Source: Motiliproteus sp963974645 (lineage in GTDB: Bacteria; Pseudomonadota; Gammaproteobacteria; Pseudomonadales; Balneatricaceae). From it: 54,240 bases of DNA. The notes under the pieces are model-generated. The model did not search any database. It was given only the letters and a program-made list of their open reading frames with translations, and was not told the origin of the DNA. Of the stretch, positions 7,528 to 15,653 are shown in pieces (position 1 is the stretch's first letter; each line of letters starts with the position of its first letter). Both the position numbers and the translations under genes were made by a program. Location: positions 1 through 54,240 of the forward strand of contig CAXBEA010000011.1 in the NCBI GenBank assembly GCA_963974645.1. Reading direction: 5' to 3'.

Positions 7528-8127
7528 GTGTCACAGCAAGCAATTCCTGAACAGGTCGATTTCGACCAGCTGGCCGATCTGTTTGTCCAGCAATCCGCAC
7601 TACACTCGCCTTCTGAGCTACACGGTTATCTCTGCGGTCAACTGGCAGCGGGAGCGCGATTATCGCTTGAATCCTGGTTCCAGGCTGCGCAGCAACAGAT
7701 CGGTATTGAGGATGCGCCAAGCGCAGCGCTGCGAGCCAGTTTGTCGGTTCTGTACCAGGTTACTCTGGCACAGCTGGAGCAGGCGGGGTTTGACCTTCAG
7801 CCATTGATTCCGGATGAGGATAGTGCGTTGGCGCAGCGTGCTGAGACGCTTGGCTTATGGTGTCATGGCTTCTTGTGTGGTTATGCGCTCGCCAACGGCC
7901 GAGCTGCGGATAAACTGGGCGATGATGCCCGTGACGGCTTACAGGATCTATCCCAAATCGCTCAGATTGCGGTTGATGAGCCTGATGGTGAAGAGAGCGA
8001 GTCCAACTTTATGGAGATTCATGAGTACGTGCGGATGGTGGCATTGCTGGTCTTCTCTGAGTGCAACCGGAGCAATAATGCCGATGAGCCTATCGCCACC
8101 CTGCCTACAGACGCGGCACTTCACTGA
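7528..8127 (+). CDS. ygfB: YgfB family (UPF0149) protein
   Basis: A cytoplasmic protein of about 199 residues matching the YecA/YgfB family: LHGYLCGQLAAG near the N-terminus, LGLWCHGFLCGYALA in the middle and EYVRMVALLVFSE at the C-terminus. In Pseudomonas aeruginosa, YgfB has been linked to control of ampDh3 expression and beta-lactam susceptibility; a similar role here is only inference. The start is uncertain. GTG 7528 is preceded by AGAGGTAG and gives a family-like length, while ATG 7507 is in frame seven codons earlier. It opens the conserved ygfB-pepP-ubiH-ubiI cluster. Confidence 0.88.
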   Translation: MSQQAIPEQVDFDQLADLFVQQSALHSPSELHGYLCGQLAAGARLSLESWFQAAQQQIGIEDAPSAALRASLSVLYQVTLAQLEQAGFDLQPLIPDEDSALAQRAETLGLWCHGFLCGYALANGRAADKLGDDARDGLQDLSQIAQIAVDEPDGEESESNFMEIHEYVRMVALLVFSECNRSNNADEPIATLPTDAALH

Positions 8128-8163
8128 ACCTCTATATCCTGATCCTCAGCGAAGGGAATCCCT

Positions 8164-9555
8164 GTGACCCATTCTCTGCCTGTTACTGAATACTCGAGAC
8201 GCCGCCAGCAACTATTGGCGCAGCTGCCCTGCGCTTCTGCGGTGTTGCTGCCGGCGGCCAAACTGCGTTACCGCAACCGGGATACCGAACACGCCTTTCG
8301 TCAGAGTAGCGATTTTCTCTACCTCAGTGGCCTGTCTGAGCCCGATGCGTTGCTGCTATTACTTAAGAGTGCTGAGGGCGCGGTAGAGTCGATTCTGTTT
8401 GTGCTGCCGCGTGATCCAGCACAAGAGACCTGGACCGGTTATCGTGTGGGGCCTGAAGGCGCGGTGCAAACGTTTGGCTTTGATCGTGGCTTTAATCTGG
8501 ATCAGCAATCAGTTCAGTTGCCGCTGTTGTTGTCCGGGTATGAGCGCATCTACTATCCGTTCAGCGCACCTGTGGATAATCCCGATGGGTTAGCCGCACA
8601 AATTCAACGCTGCTGTCAGCAGTTGCAGCTAAAGGGGCGCTCCGCTCAGAGCGCACCGCAACAGTTGCATAATATCGAGCCGCTGCTGCATGAGATGCGG
8701 CTGATTAAAAGCGAGGCGGAGCAGCAACAGATGCGCCGGGCGGCCAGGGTTAGCGCCCAGGCTCATCGGCTAGCGATGCAAAACTGCCGTCCGGGTATGT
8801 TTGAGTATCAGCTTGAGGCCGACATCCAGCACAGCTTTACTCAGCAGGGATGCCGTTTCAGCGCCTATGGCACCATCGTCGGCAGCGGCGCCAATGCCTG
8901 TATCCTTCACTACACCCAGAATCAGGATGCGATGCAGGCGGGCGATCTGGTCCTGATCGATGCAGGCTGTGAACAAGAGGGCTACGCCGGTGATATCACG
9001 CGGACCTTTCCTGTTAACGGTCGTTTCAGTGCCGAGCAGAAGGCACTCTATCAGTCGGTGCTGGATGCTCAGGACGCGGCTATAGCAGCGATCAAGCCAG
9101 GCGCCTGTTTTGATGATCCGCATCAGGCTGCGCTACGGGTGCTGGTTGAGGGGCTGGTTGCAAACGGGCTGCTGAAGGGTGACGTCGAGGCGCTGATCGC
9201 CAGTGAAGCGTACAAGCCTTTTTATATGCACCGCACCAGCCATTGGTTGGGATTGGATGTTCATGATGTGGGCGATTATCAGCAAGACGGCAGATCACGG
9301 CTGCTGCTGCCGGGGATGGTGCTGACCATAGAACCGGGTCTGTATATAGCGCCCGATAATCTGCAGGTTGAAGCCCGCTGGCGCGGTATCGGCATCCGCA
9401 TCGAAGATGATTTGCTGGTGACCGCGCTGGGTTGCGAAGTGCTGTCTAAAGATGCGCCGAAGCAGATCGAGGAGATAGAGGCGCTGATGGCGCAAGATCG
9501 AACGGGTTTGCTGGATGCAAAGATCGCTCTAGCGGATAAGGCTACGAATGAATAA
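8164..9555 (+). CDS. pepP: Xaa-Pro aminopeptidase (aminopeptidase P II)
   Basis: Removes an N-terminal residue preceding proline; a dinuclear manganese enzyme of the cytoplasm. This protein of about 463 residues has the N-terminal AMP_N domain (LPAAKLRYRNRDTEHAFRQ, near residue 30) and the pita-bread catalytic domain. The metal ligands are recognisable: two aspartates in LIDAGCEQEGYAGDITRTF, a histidine in HRTSHWLGLDVHDVG, and glutamates in LTIEPGLYI and IRIEDDLLV. The GTG start at 8164 follows a GAAGGGA ribosome-binding site. The gene overlaps ubiH by 8 bases, indicating one operon. Confidence 0.95.
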   Translation: MTHSLPVTEYSRRRQQLLAQLPCASAVLLPAAKLRYRNRDTEHAFRQSSDFLYLSGLSEPDALLLLLKSAEGAVESILFVLPRDPAQETWTGYRVGPEGAVQTFGFDRGFNLDQQSVQLPLLLSGYERIYYPFSAPVDNPDGLAAQIQRCCQQLQLKGRSAQSAPQQLHNIEPLLHEMRLIKSEAEQQQMRRAARVSAQAHRLAMQNCRPGMFEYQLEADIQHSFTQQGCRFSAYGTIVGSGANACILHYTQNQDAMQAGDLVLIDAGCEQEGYAGDITRTFPVNGRFSAEQKALYQSVLDAQDAAIAAIKPGACFDDPHQAALRVLVEGLVANGLLKGDVEALIASEAYKPFYMHRTSHWLGLDVHDVGDYQQDGRSRLLLPGMVLTIEPGLYIAPDNLQVEARWRGIGIRIEDDLLVTALGCEVLSKDAPKQIEEIEALMAQDRTGLLDAKIALADKATNE

Positions 9556-10864
9556 TCCAGCGGTGAAACACAGCTATGATATCGCCATCGTCGGCGGTGG
9601 TATGGTGGGAGCGGCACTGGCACTAGCGTTGGCTCGCGGTCAGCAGGGGCAGCACGAGCCGCTGAGGATCCTGGTACTCGAGGCTTTTCCGTTGCCTGTC
9701 GCCGACAATCAACCCCTGCAACCCAGTTATGATGCCCGCTCCACCGCGCTCTCTCTGGGTTCAAGGCATATTTTCGAACGCCTCGGGGTCTGGTCTGCGC
9801 TGGCTGTCGATGCTTCTCCTATTCATCGGATTCAGGTTTCTGATCGCGGACACCTGGGAGTGCTGCGGCTGGATGCGGCCAAAGAGCGGGTACCCGCGCT
9901 GGGTTATGTAGTTGAAAATAGCCGCCTTGGACAGGCGCTGTTGGCGCCGCTGTCATCGGTTGCTTCGGCTGAGGTAATAGCAGCCCCATCTGGGTATGAG
10001 TCGGTGACGTTCTGCTGCCCGGCGGAGGTGCTTGCTGCCGAGGCGATTCCCGCCGGGATGCGGGTTAGCTACCAGCACGAGGGGAGTCGCCATCACTGCG
10101 AGAGCCGATTGTTGGTGATTGCCGATGGAGGGCGTTCGGGGTTATGCGAGCAGCTGCAGCTCGACAGGGTTGCCACCGACTACCAACAGAGTGCGCTGAT
10201 CGCCAACCTGTCGCTTGACCGTCCTCACCAGCAGGTAGCTTTTGAACGTTTTACTGCAGAAGGGCCGATGGCGTTGCTGCCGTTGAGTGATGATCCCCAG
10301 GCGCAGGCTCGGTCAGCGCTGGTCTGGAGTGTGCCCCTGGAACAGGCCGAGGCGCTGCTTGAAATGGATGCTGCTGGGTTTATGCAACGTCTGCAACAGC
10401 AGTTTGGTTATCGTGCAGGGCGCTTTACCGCGCTTGGCGAACGCCATGGCTACCCACTTAAGAAAGTGTTGGCACGCGAGCAGGTGCGCAGCGGTCTGGT
10501 CGTGCTGGGCAATGCTGCCCATGCGCTGCATCCTGTTGCGGGTCAGGGATTCAACCTGGCGCTGCGAGGTGCCATGTTGCTGGCGCAAGAGCTGTTACAG
10601 GCGCAAACCGAGCAGCGAGATCTCGGTAGTCTGGATACTCTGCTGCGGTTCCAATCGCAGCTGGGCTGGGATCAAACCAAGACGATCGGTTTTAGCGACC
10701 AGGTCACCAAGCTTTTTTCCACGTCGCAACCGGCCCAGGTTATCACCCGCAATCTTGGCTTGTTGGGGCTGGAACTGTTTTCGCCACTCAAACATGCGTT
10801 TGCCCAGAGCGCGATGGGATTGGATACTCCATTGCCGATTCTGGGGCGCGGAGGATTGCAATGA
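9548..10864 (+). CDS. ubiH: 2-octaprenyl-6-methoxyphenol hydroxylase
   Basis: A flavin monooxygenase of aerobic ubiquinone synthesis, working at the inner membrane in the Ubi complex. The 438 residues carry the FAD dinucleotide-binding motif (VGGGMVGAALALALA, residues about 15-29), the DARSTALS motif and the UbiH/COQ6 signature GNAAHALHPVAGQGFNLALRG. Gene order distinguishes it from the next paralogue: the copy directly after pepP is UbiH in E. coli. It overlaps pepP by 8 bases and ubiI by 4 bases (ATGA). Confidence 0.92.
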   Translation: MNNPAVKHSYDIAIVGGGMVGAALALALARGQQGQHEPLRILVLEAFPLPVADNQPLQPSYDARSTALSLGSRHIFERLGVWSALAVDASPIHRIQVSDRGHLGVLRLDAAKERVPALGYVVENSRLGQALLAPLSSVASAEVIAAPSGYESVTFCCPAEVLAAEAIPAGMRVSYQHEGSRHHCESRLLVIADGGRSGLCEQLQLDRVATDYQQSALIANLSLDRPHQQVAFERFTAEGPMALLPLSDDPQAQARSALVWSVPLEQAEALLEMDAAGFMQRLQQQFGYRAGRFTALGERHGYPLKKVLAREQVRSGLVVLGNAAHALHPVAGQGFNLALRGAMLLAQELLQAQTEQRDLGSLDTLLRFQSQLGWDQTKTIGFSDQVTKLFSTSQPAQVITRNLGLLGLELFSPLKHAFAQSAMGLDTPLPILGRGGLQ

Positions 10865-12183
10865 ATCAAGCCCCAGATCGTTCGTCACAGACCTGCATTA
10901 ACGCCGATGTTGCGATTGTCGGCGGCGGCATGGTCGGGATGACATTGGCCTGTGCGCTCGGAGGCAGTGGTCTTGAGGTGGTCGTTATTGATCCGTTAGC
11001 GGTCGATGCTGAACAGCGTCGGCAGCAGGTTGAGGCGTCTGCCCAGCAGGGGTTTGATCCCCGGGTTAGCGCCCTGAGTCTGGCCTCGGAACAGATCCTG
11101 CGTAATCTGGGTGCCTGGACCCGCATGGCAGAGCTAGGCACCTCGCCTTACCAGCGGATGCAGGTATGGGACGGCGAAGGCACCGCCGAGATCGGTTTCT
11201 CCGCCGCCGAGCAACACCTAGCGCACCTGGGACATATCGTTGAAAACCGCGTCACCCTGGTTGGCTTGCATCAGGCGTTGACGGCGCATGCGAATATTCG
11301 CTGGCTCGGCGGGGTGACGTTGCAGCAGCTCTCGGAGCCAGAGGCCGAAGGCAGCGAGTCCTGGCGTCAGCTGCAGCTTAGCGATGGTCAACAAATCAAG
11401 GCACGCTTGGTGGTCGCTGCCGATGGTGCCCGCTCGCCCACAAGGCGTTTAGCGGGTTTGCCGCTGAGCGAATGGGATTATCAGCATCACGCCATCGTCA
11501 CCACGGTCACCACCGAGCAGCCTCACCAGGCCACTGCCTGGCAGCGTTTTACCGAGGATGGTCCGTTAGCGCTGCTGCCGTTGCCGGGCACAGGGTATCA
11601 ATCATCGATTGTCTGGTCGACGTCGCCCGATCATGCCGCCGAGCTGATGGCACTATCAACCGATAATTTTGCCGCTGCGTTGGGGCAGGCGTTTGAGTCT
11701 CGGTTGGGCGAAATCACCGCTGTTGATCGCCGGTTTATTTTTCCATTGGTGCAGCGTCATGCCAAAAAATATGTGGCTAGCTCGCTGGCGCTGGTGGGTG
11801 ATGCTGCGCATACGATCCACCCCCTGGCAGGTCAGGGGGTTAATCTGGGGCTGTTGGATGCGGTGACCTTGGCCGAAGAACTACTTAGCAGCCATAAGCT
11901 GGGTTTGCCGCTGGGAGAGGAGCGCCGGTTGCGCCGCTACCAGCGCCGTCGTCAGGGTGAAAATCTGTTGATGATGGGGTTGATGGCGGGGTTTCGTCAC
12001 CTCTACGGCGATGTCCCACCGGGGCTGTATTGGCTACGAAATATAGGCATGCAACAGGTGGCGAAAACAGCTGTGCTCAAGCGCCGTTTGGTGCGTCATG
12101 CACTAGGCCTTGAAGGTGATCTGCCTCTGCTGGCTCGGGCAGATAGCGCCGCGTTTGCTAGGATATCCTCGTCGGGTGGTTGA
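10861..12183 (+). CDS. ubiI: 2-octaprenylphenol hydroxylase (UbiI/VisC)
   Basis: The second flavin hydroxylase of the pair, thought to introduce the C5 hydroxyl in ubiquinone synthesis. The 440 residues contain VGGGMVGMTLACALGG at the N-terminus, DPRVSALSLAS, a GARSPTRRLAG motif and GDAAHTIHPLAGQGVNLG. It is a clear paralogue of the preceding gene, and the ATGA overlap points to coupled translation. Paralogue naming follows the conserved ygfB-pepP-ubiH-ubiI order. UbiF-type activity cannot be excluded from sequence alone. Confidence 0.88.
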   Translation: MNQAPDRSSQTCINADVAIVGGGMVGMTLACALGGSGLEVVVIDPLAVDAEQRRQQVEASAQQGFDPRVSALSLASEQILRNLGAWTRMAELGTSPYQRMQVWDGEGTAEIGFSAAEQHLAHLGHIVENRVTLVGLHQALTAHANIRWLGGVTLQQLSEPEAEGSESWRQLQLSDGQQIKARLVVAADGARSPTRRLAGLPLSEWDYQHHAIVTTVTTEQPHQATAWQRFTEDGPLALLPLPGTGYQSSIVWSTSPDHAAELMALSTDNFAAALGQAFESRLGEITAVDRRFIFPLVQRHAKKYVASSLALVGDAAHTIHPLAGQGVNLGLLDAVTLAEELLSSHKLGLPLGEERRLRRYQRRRQGENLLMMGLMAGFRHLYGDVPPGLYWLRNIGMQQVAKTAVLKRRLVRHALGLEGDLPLLARADSAAFARISSSGG

Positions 12184-12300
12184 ATTGATCGCGGCTTGGC
12201 GATACATTTTGGTTTTCTGATGTCGGCGCCAATTTTCGGCGCGGCGGGCGATAATGAACAGATCTTCAATTGATAAACTTTCCAAAGAAAGGACCAGACT

Positions 12301-12693
12301 ATGAGTAATATCCCTGCCGAGTTGAAGTATGTCCCCAGTCACGAGTGGATTCGTGATGAGGGTAACGGCGTTGTGACGATCGGCATTACCGATCATGCGC
12401 AAGAGTTGCTGGGCGATGTGGTCTTTGTTGAGCTTCCTGACGTGGGCGATAGCTTTGCTGCAGGTGATGATATGGGCGTCGTCGAGTCGGTGAAAGCCGC
12501 ATCGGATATTTATGCCCCGGTCAGCCTGGAAGTGATCGAAGTGAACGCAGAGTTGGAAGACTCTCCAGAGCTGGCTAACTCTGATCCCTACGGTGATGGT
12601 TGGTTTTTTAAGGTTAAGATCACCGACAGTGGCGAGCTGGATGGCTTGATGGATGCCGATGGCTACAGCGAACTCTGCGAAGCCGAGTCCTGA
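12301..12693 (+). CDS. gcvH: Glycine cleavage system H protein
   Basis: The lipoyl carrier protein that shuttles the aminomethyl group between GcvP, GcvT and the lipoamide dehydrogenase. The 130 residues match GcvH along their length. The lipoylated lysine is in GVVESVKAASDIYAPVSL (residues about 60-77), and the N-terminus YVPSHEWIRDEG is typical. A good ribosome-binding site (AAAGGA) precedes ATG 12301. Unlike E. coli, where gcvT, gcvH and gcvP follow ubiI as an operon, here gcvH stands alone and is followed by a terminator. GcvT and GcvP must be elsewhere if the pathway works. Confidence 0.95.
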   Translation: MSNIPAELKYVPSHEWIRDEGNGVVTIGITDHAQELLGDVVFVELPDVGDSFAAGDDMGVVESVKAASDIYAPVSLEVIEVNAELEDSPELANSDPYGDGWFFKVKITDSGELDGLMDADGYSELCEAES

Positions 12694-12791
12694 TCGGTCT
12701 GCCTGGTACCCGTAAGGCACTGTACTCTTCAGGTTTTGCACCCTTCAGGTTTGTACCTTAAAGTCCTTACTAGTTACCCGATCTCGTATTC

Positions 12792-12831
12792 CAGCCCCGC
12801 AGCCGTTAAAGGCGCGGGGCTGTTTGTTTTT
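12792..12831 (+). terminator. Rho-independent terminator after gcvH
   Basis: AGCCCCGC (12793-12800) pairs perfectly with GCGGGGCT (12814-12821) and is followed by TTTGTTTTT. It lies about 100 bp after the gcvH stop. Confidence 0.85.
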
Positions 12832-12892
12832 AGTACCAATGGCGCTCTGATAAGCAGCGGTCATCGGACTCTAGTCCTCTAAGGAACTGCTC

Positions 12893-14089
12893 ATGGCTTT
12901 ACAAACTCTGCGTCTCAAACCGAAATCTGACAGTCGTCTGCGCGGCGGTCACCTGTGGATCTACAGTAACGAAGTGGATACGGCCTTGACTCCGTTGAAG
13001 CAGTTTCAGGTGGGTGAGCAGGTGGTGGTGGAGCAGGCGGGCGGAAAACCGCTGGGGGTGGCGTACCTTAATCCCAATAACCTGATCTGCGGTCGGATGG
13101 TCAGTCGTGATAGTCGCTGCATGCTCGATAAGTCGCTGCTGGTGCACCGGCTAAAGATCGCCTTGTCGCTTCGTCAGCGCTGTTTTGCGAATGATTGTTA
13201 CCGTCTGGTCTTTGGCGATAGCGATGGTTTGCCGGGGTTGGTGGTCGATCGCTTTCATGATGTGCTAGTGGTGCAGATCTCGACTGCAGGTATGGAGGCG
13301 GTTAAGGATGCGATTGTTGAGGCGTTGCAGCAAGTGATTCCGGCCGCTTCGATCCTGATGCGGAACGATGGCAAGATGCGCGAGATGGAAGGTTTGTCCA
13401 GTTATGTTGAAACCCTGGTGGGAGAAGTGCCTGACTTTGCGCCGTTGGAAGAGAACGGGGTGAAGTTTCTGGCACCGGTAAAAACCGGCCAGAAGACCGG
13501 TTGGTTTTACGATCACCGGATGAATCGTGCCCGGCTGCAGCAGTATGTGACCGGTAAACGGGTATTGGATGTATTTAGTTACATCGGCGGCTGGGGGGTT
13601 CAGGCCGCTGCGGCCGGAGCGGCCGGGGTTCTCTGTTTGGATGCGTCCGCTACTGCACTCGATTGTGTCGAGCAGAATGCCCAACTCAATGCGCTGGCCG
13701 ATAGGGTTGCGACCCTTCAGGGTGATGCGTTTGAAGGGCTTAAACAGCTGAAAGCGGAGGCTGAACGCTTCGATGTGGTGGTGGTTGATCCGCCCGCATT
13801 TATTCAAAAACGTAAAGATATGCGCAATGGCGAGCAGGCGTATCAACGCATTAACGAACTGGCGATGGGGCTGCTGACGCGCGATGGGTTGCTGGTATCA
13901 GCATCCTGTTCCATGCACCTGCAGCGGGACCGGCTGGTGGAGATTGTGCGTTCAGGCAGCCGCAAGATGGATCGTCAAGCGCAGATTATCGAGCAGGGGC
14001 ATCAGGGGCCGGATCATCCGGTGCACCCCGCCATCCCCGAGACAGATTATCTGAAGTCGCTATTTGTCCGCGTATTGCCTGTCAGTTAA
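12893..14089 (+). CDS. rlmI: 23S rRNA (cytosine-5)-methyltransferase, RlmI family
   Basis: A SAM-dependent rRNA methyltransferase of 398 residues, predicted to act on C1962 of 23S rRNA. It has an N-terminal PUA-like RNA-binding domain (RLRGGHLWIYSNEVD at residues about 15-29), then a Rossmann domain with the SAM motif VLDVFSYIGGWGVQAA (near 224) and the motif DPPAFIQKRKD. SASCSMHL supplies the family cysteine motif. It has its own ribosome-binding site (AAGGAA) and appears monocistronic. RlmK-like relatives exist, so the exact target base is inferred from family resemblance. Confidence 0.85.
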   Translation: MALQTLRLKPKSDSRLRGGHLWIYSNEVDTALTPLKQFQVGEQVVVEQAGGKPLGVAYLNPNNLICGRMVSRDSRCMLDKSLLVHRLKIALSLRQRCFANDCYRLVFGDSDGLPGLVVDRFHDVLVVQISTAGMEAVKDAIVEALQQVIPAASILMRNDGKMREMEGLSSYVETLVGEVPDFAPLEENGVKFLAPVKTGQKTGWFYDHRMNRARLQQYVTGKRVLDVFSYIGGWGVQAAAAGAAGVLCLDASATALDCVEQNAQLNALADRVATLQGDAFEGLKQLKAEAERFDVVVVDPPAFIQKRKDMRNGEQAYQRINELAMGLLTRDGLLVSASCSMHLQRDRLVEIVRSGSRKMDRQAQIIEQGHQGPDHPVHPAIPETDYLKSLFVRVLPVS

Positions 14090-14100
14090 CGCAGGCTTAA

Positions 14101-14754
14101 CTACCTTAGGCTGATGTGTGACCAGCCTAAGGCTTGGGCATGCTCGCTCAGCACCTGATCGGCATCGACAGCGACCGGATGATCGACCCGCTCTAGCAGC
14201 GGAATATCGTTGCGCGAGTCGCTATAGAAGTAACTACCCTTTAAATCGAAAGCGTTCGTTTCCAGCCACTGGTTGAGACGTACCACTTTGCCCGCTTGGT
14301 AGCAGGGCGTGCCAACCAGGTTGCCGGTGTAGCAGCCATCGTGCTGTTCGGGTTCGGTCGCAAGAATATCATCGACGCCCAGTAGTTCGGCGATAGGGCC
14401 TGTGACGAAGCGGTTGGTGGCAGTGATGATCAATAGGAAATCTCCCGCTTGGCGGTGCTTGGCCAGCAGTTCTGCCGCTTTGGGTAGCATGATCGGTTTG
14501 ATCTTCAGCGCCATGAACTGCTGATGCAGCTGGTTTAGCTGTTCGGGTGTAAATCGGGTTAAGGGCTCCAGCGCGAATCGTTGGTAGGCATAGATATCTA
14601 ACTCACCGCGCAGGTAGTCTTGGTAAAAAGTATCGTTAGCCCGTTTGTAGCTACCGGGATCGACGTGGCCCTGTTCGATCAGGAACTCTCCCCAGGCATG
14701 GTCGCTGTCGCCGGCGATTAAGGTATTGTCCAGGTCGAAAATTGCTAGCGCCAC
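14101..14754 (-). CDS. HAD-IB family phosphatase (SerB-like)
   Basis: A cytoplasmic haloacid-dehalogenase superfamily phosphatase of 217 residues. Motif I is FDLDNTLIAGDSD near the N-terminus, motif II is the TATN in LLIITATNRFVTGP, and the Mg-binding motif is YFYSDSRNDIPLL. The insert and length fit the HAD-IB (TIGR01490) group, which hydrolyses small phosphomonoesters such as phosphoserine-like or histidinol phosphate substrates. I chose GTG 14754, preceded by TAGGAG at good spacing, over the ATG at 14829. The substrate is unknown. It is convergent with the rlmI gene and divergent from rppH. Confidence 0.85.
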   Translation of the reverse strand: MALAIFDLDNTLIAGDSDHAWGEFLIEQGHVDPGSYKRANDTFYQDYLRGELDIYAYQRFALEPLTRFTPEQLNQLHQQFMALKIKPIMLPKAAELLAKHRQAGDFLLIITATNRFVTGPIAELLGVDDILATEPEQHDGCYTGNLVGTPCYQAGKVVRLNQWLETNAFDLKGSYFYSDSRNDIPLLERVDHPVAVDADQVLSEHAQALGWSHISLR

Positions 14755-15029
14755 GGTAAGGCTCCTAAAAACTGATAATTGACGATGTGTTCGGGGTCGA
14801 TAATCATAGTGCAGGTGCTTTGGAGACAACAGCCATCGCGACCTGGAATCGAAGGTTTTTAATCTTCCTTATCTGATGTCACGGTTGCTTGGTCGCTTGG
14901 TTGTCGCCCTACAATGATTAATTACACCCGTTGTAGCGATTAGCCATTTTGGTGTTAACTCTAAACCGTAATTGGTGATTGGGCCGATTTGTGGAACAAT
15001 AGCCTGATAAGTAAAACAAGGGTGCCGGC

Positions 15030-15653
15030 GTGATCGATTCGGAAGGCTTTCGTCCCAATGTAGGAATTATTATCGCCAATGACCGCGGCCAGGTGCTCTG
15101 GGCTCGGCGTGTGGGTCAAGATGCCTGGCAGTTTCCGCAGGGGGGGATTAATGACAATGAGACCCCCGAGCAGGCGATGTACCGGGAGCTTAAAGAGGAG
15201 GTTGGACTCGACCCTGCGGATGTCGAGTTGATCAGTTGTACCCGAGGCTGGCTCCGCTACCGTCTTCCTAAGCGGATGATTCGGCACCATTCCAGACCCC
15301 TGTGTATCGGTCAAAAGCAAAAGTGGTTTTTACTCAGGTTAACGTCCCAGGATTCAGCTGTCTCTTTTCAATATTCGCATAAACCTGAGTTCGATGGCTG
15401 GCGTTGGGTCAGTTACTGGTACCCGCTGGGGCAGGTGATTTCGTTCAAACGTGAAGTGTATCGGGGTGCTTTAAAGGAGCTGGTTGAGCGCCATGGCCGC
15501 TTAGTTCGGCCGTCCCCAGGCTGTGATGCCGGTCGAACGTCGCCCGCTGACGCCACTCGCCAGAGATCGGTTAGCCCCATGTCGTCTTCATCCAGCAAGT
15601 CTTCTCAGCAATCCCGTTCGCCCCTAAGGCAATCTCCGCAGGTGGCCAGATAA
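15030..15653 (+). CDS. rppH: RNA pyrophosphohydrolase (Nudix)
   Basis: Removes pyrophosphate from the 5' end of mRNAs to trigger RNase E-dependent decay. The Nudix box reads GGINDNETPEQAMYRELKEEVG (residues about 37-58), in which the REL-EE residues bind metal. The N-terminus IDSEGFRPNVGIIIAN is characteristic of RppH. The last 45 or so residues are an extra serine- and arginine-rich low-complexity tail not seen in the short E. coli protein. It starts at GTG 15030. The stop overlaps the ptsP start (TAATG), an rppH-ptsP pairing also known in E. coli and Pseudomonas. Confidence 0.95.
   Translation: MIDSEGFRPNVGIIIANDRGQVLWARRVGQDAWQFPQGGINDNETPEQAMYRELKEEVGLDPADVELISCTRGWLRYRLPKRMIRHHSRPLCIGQKQKWFLLRLTSQDSAVSFQYSHKPEFDGWRWVSYWYPLGQVISFKREVYRGALKELVERHGRLVRPSPGCDAGRTSPADATRQRSVSPMSSSSSKSSQQSRSPLRQSPQVAR

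Noticed and set aside
12103..12741. 212-codon minus-strand frame over ubiI end and gcvH
   Set aside because: Antisense to two well-identified genes and lacking any recognisable motif or start signal.
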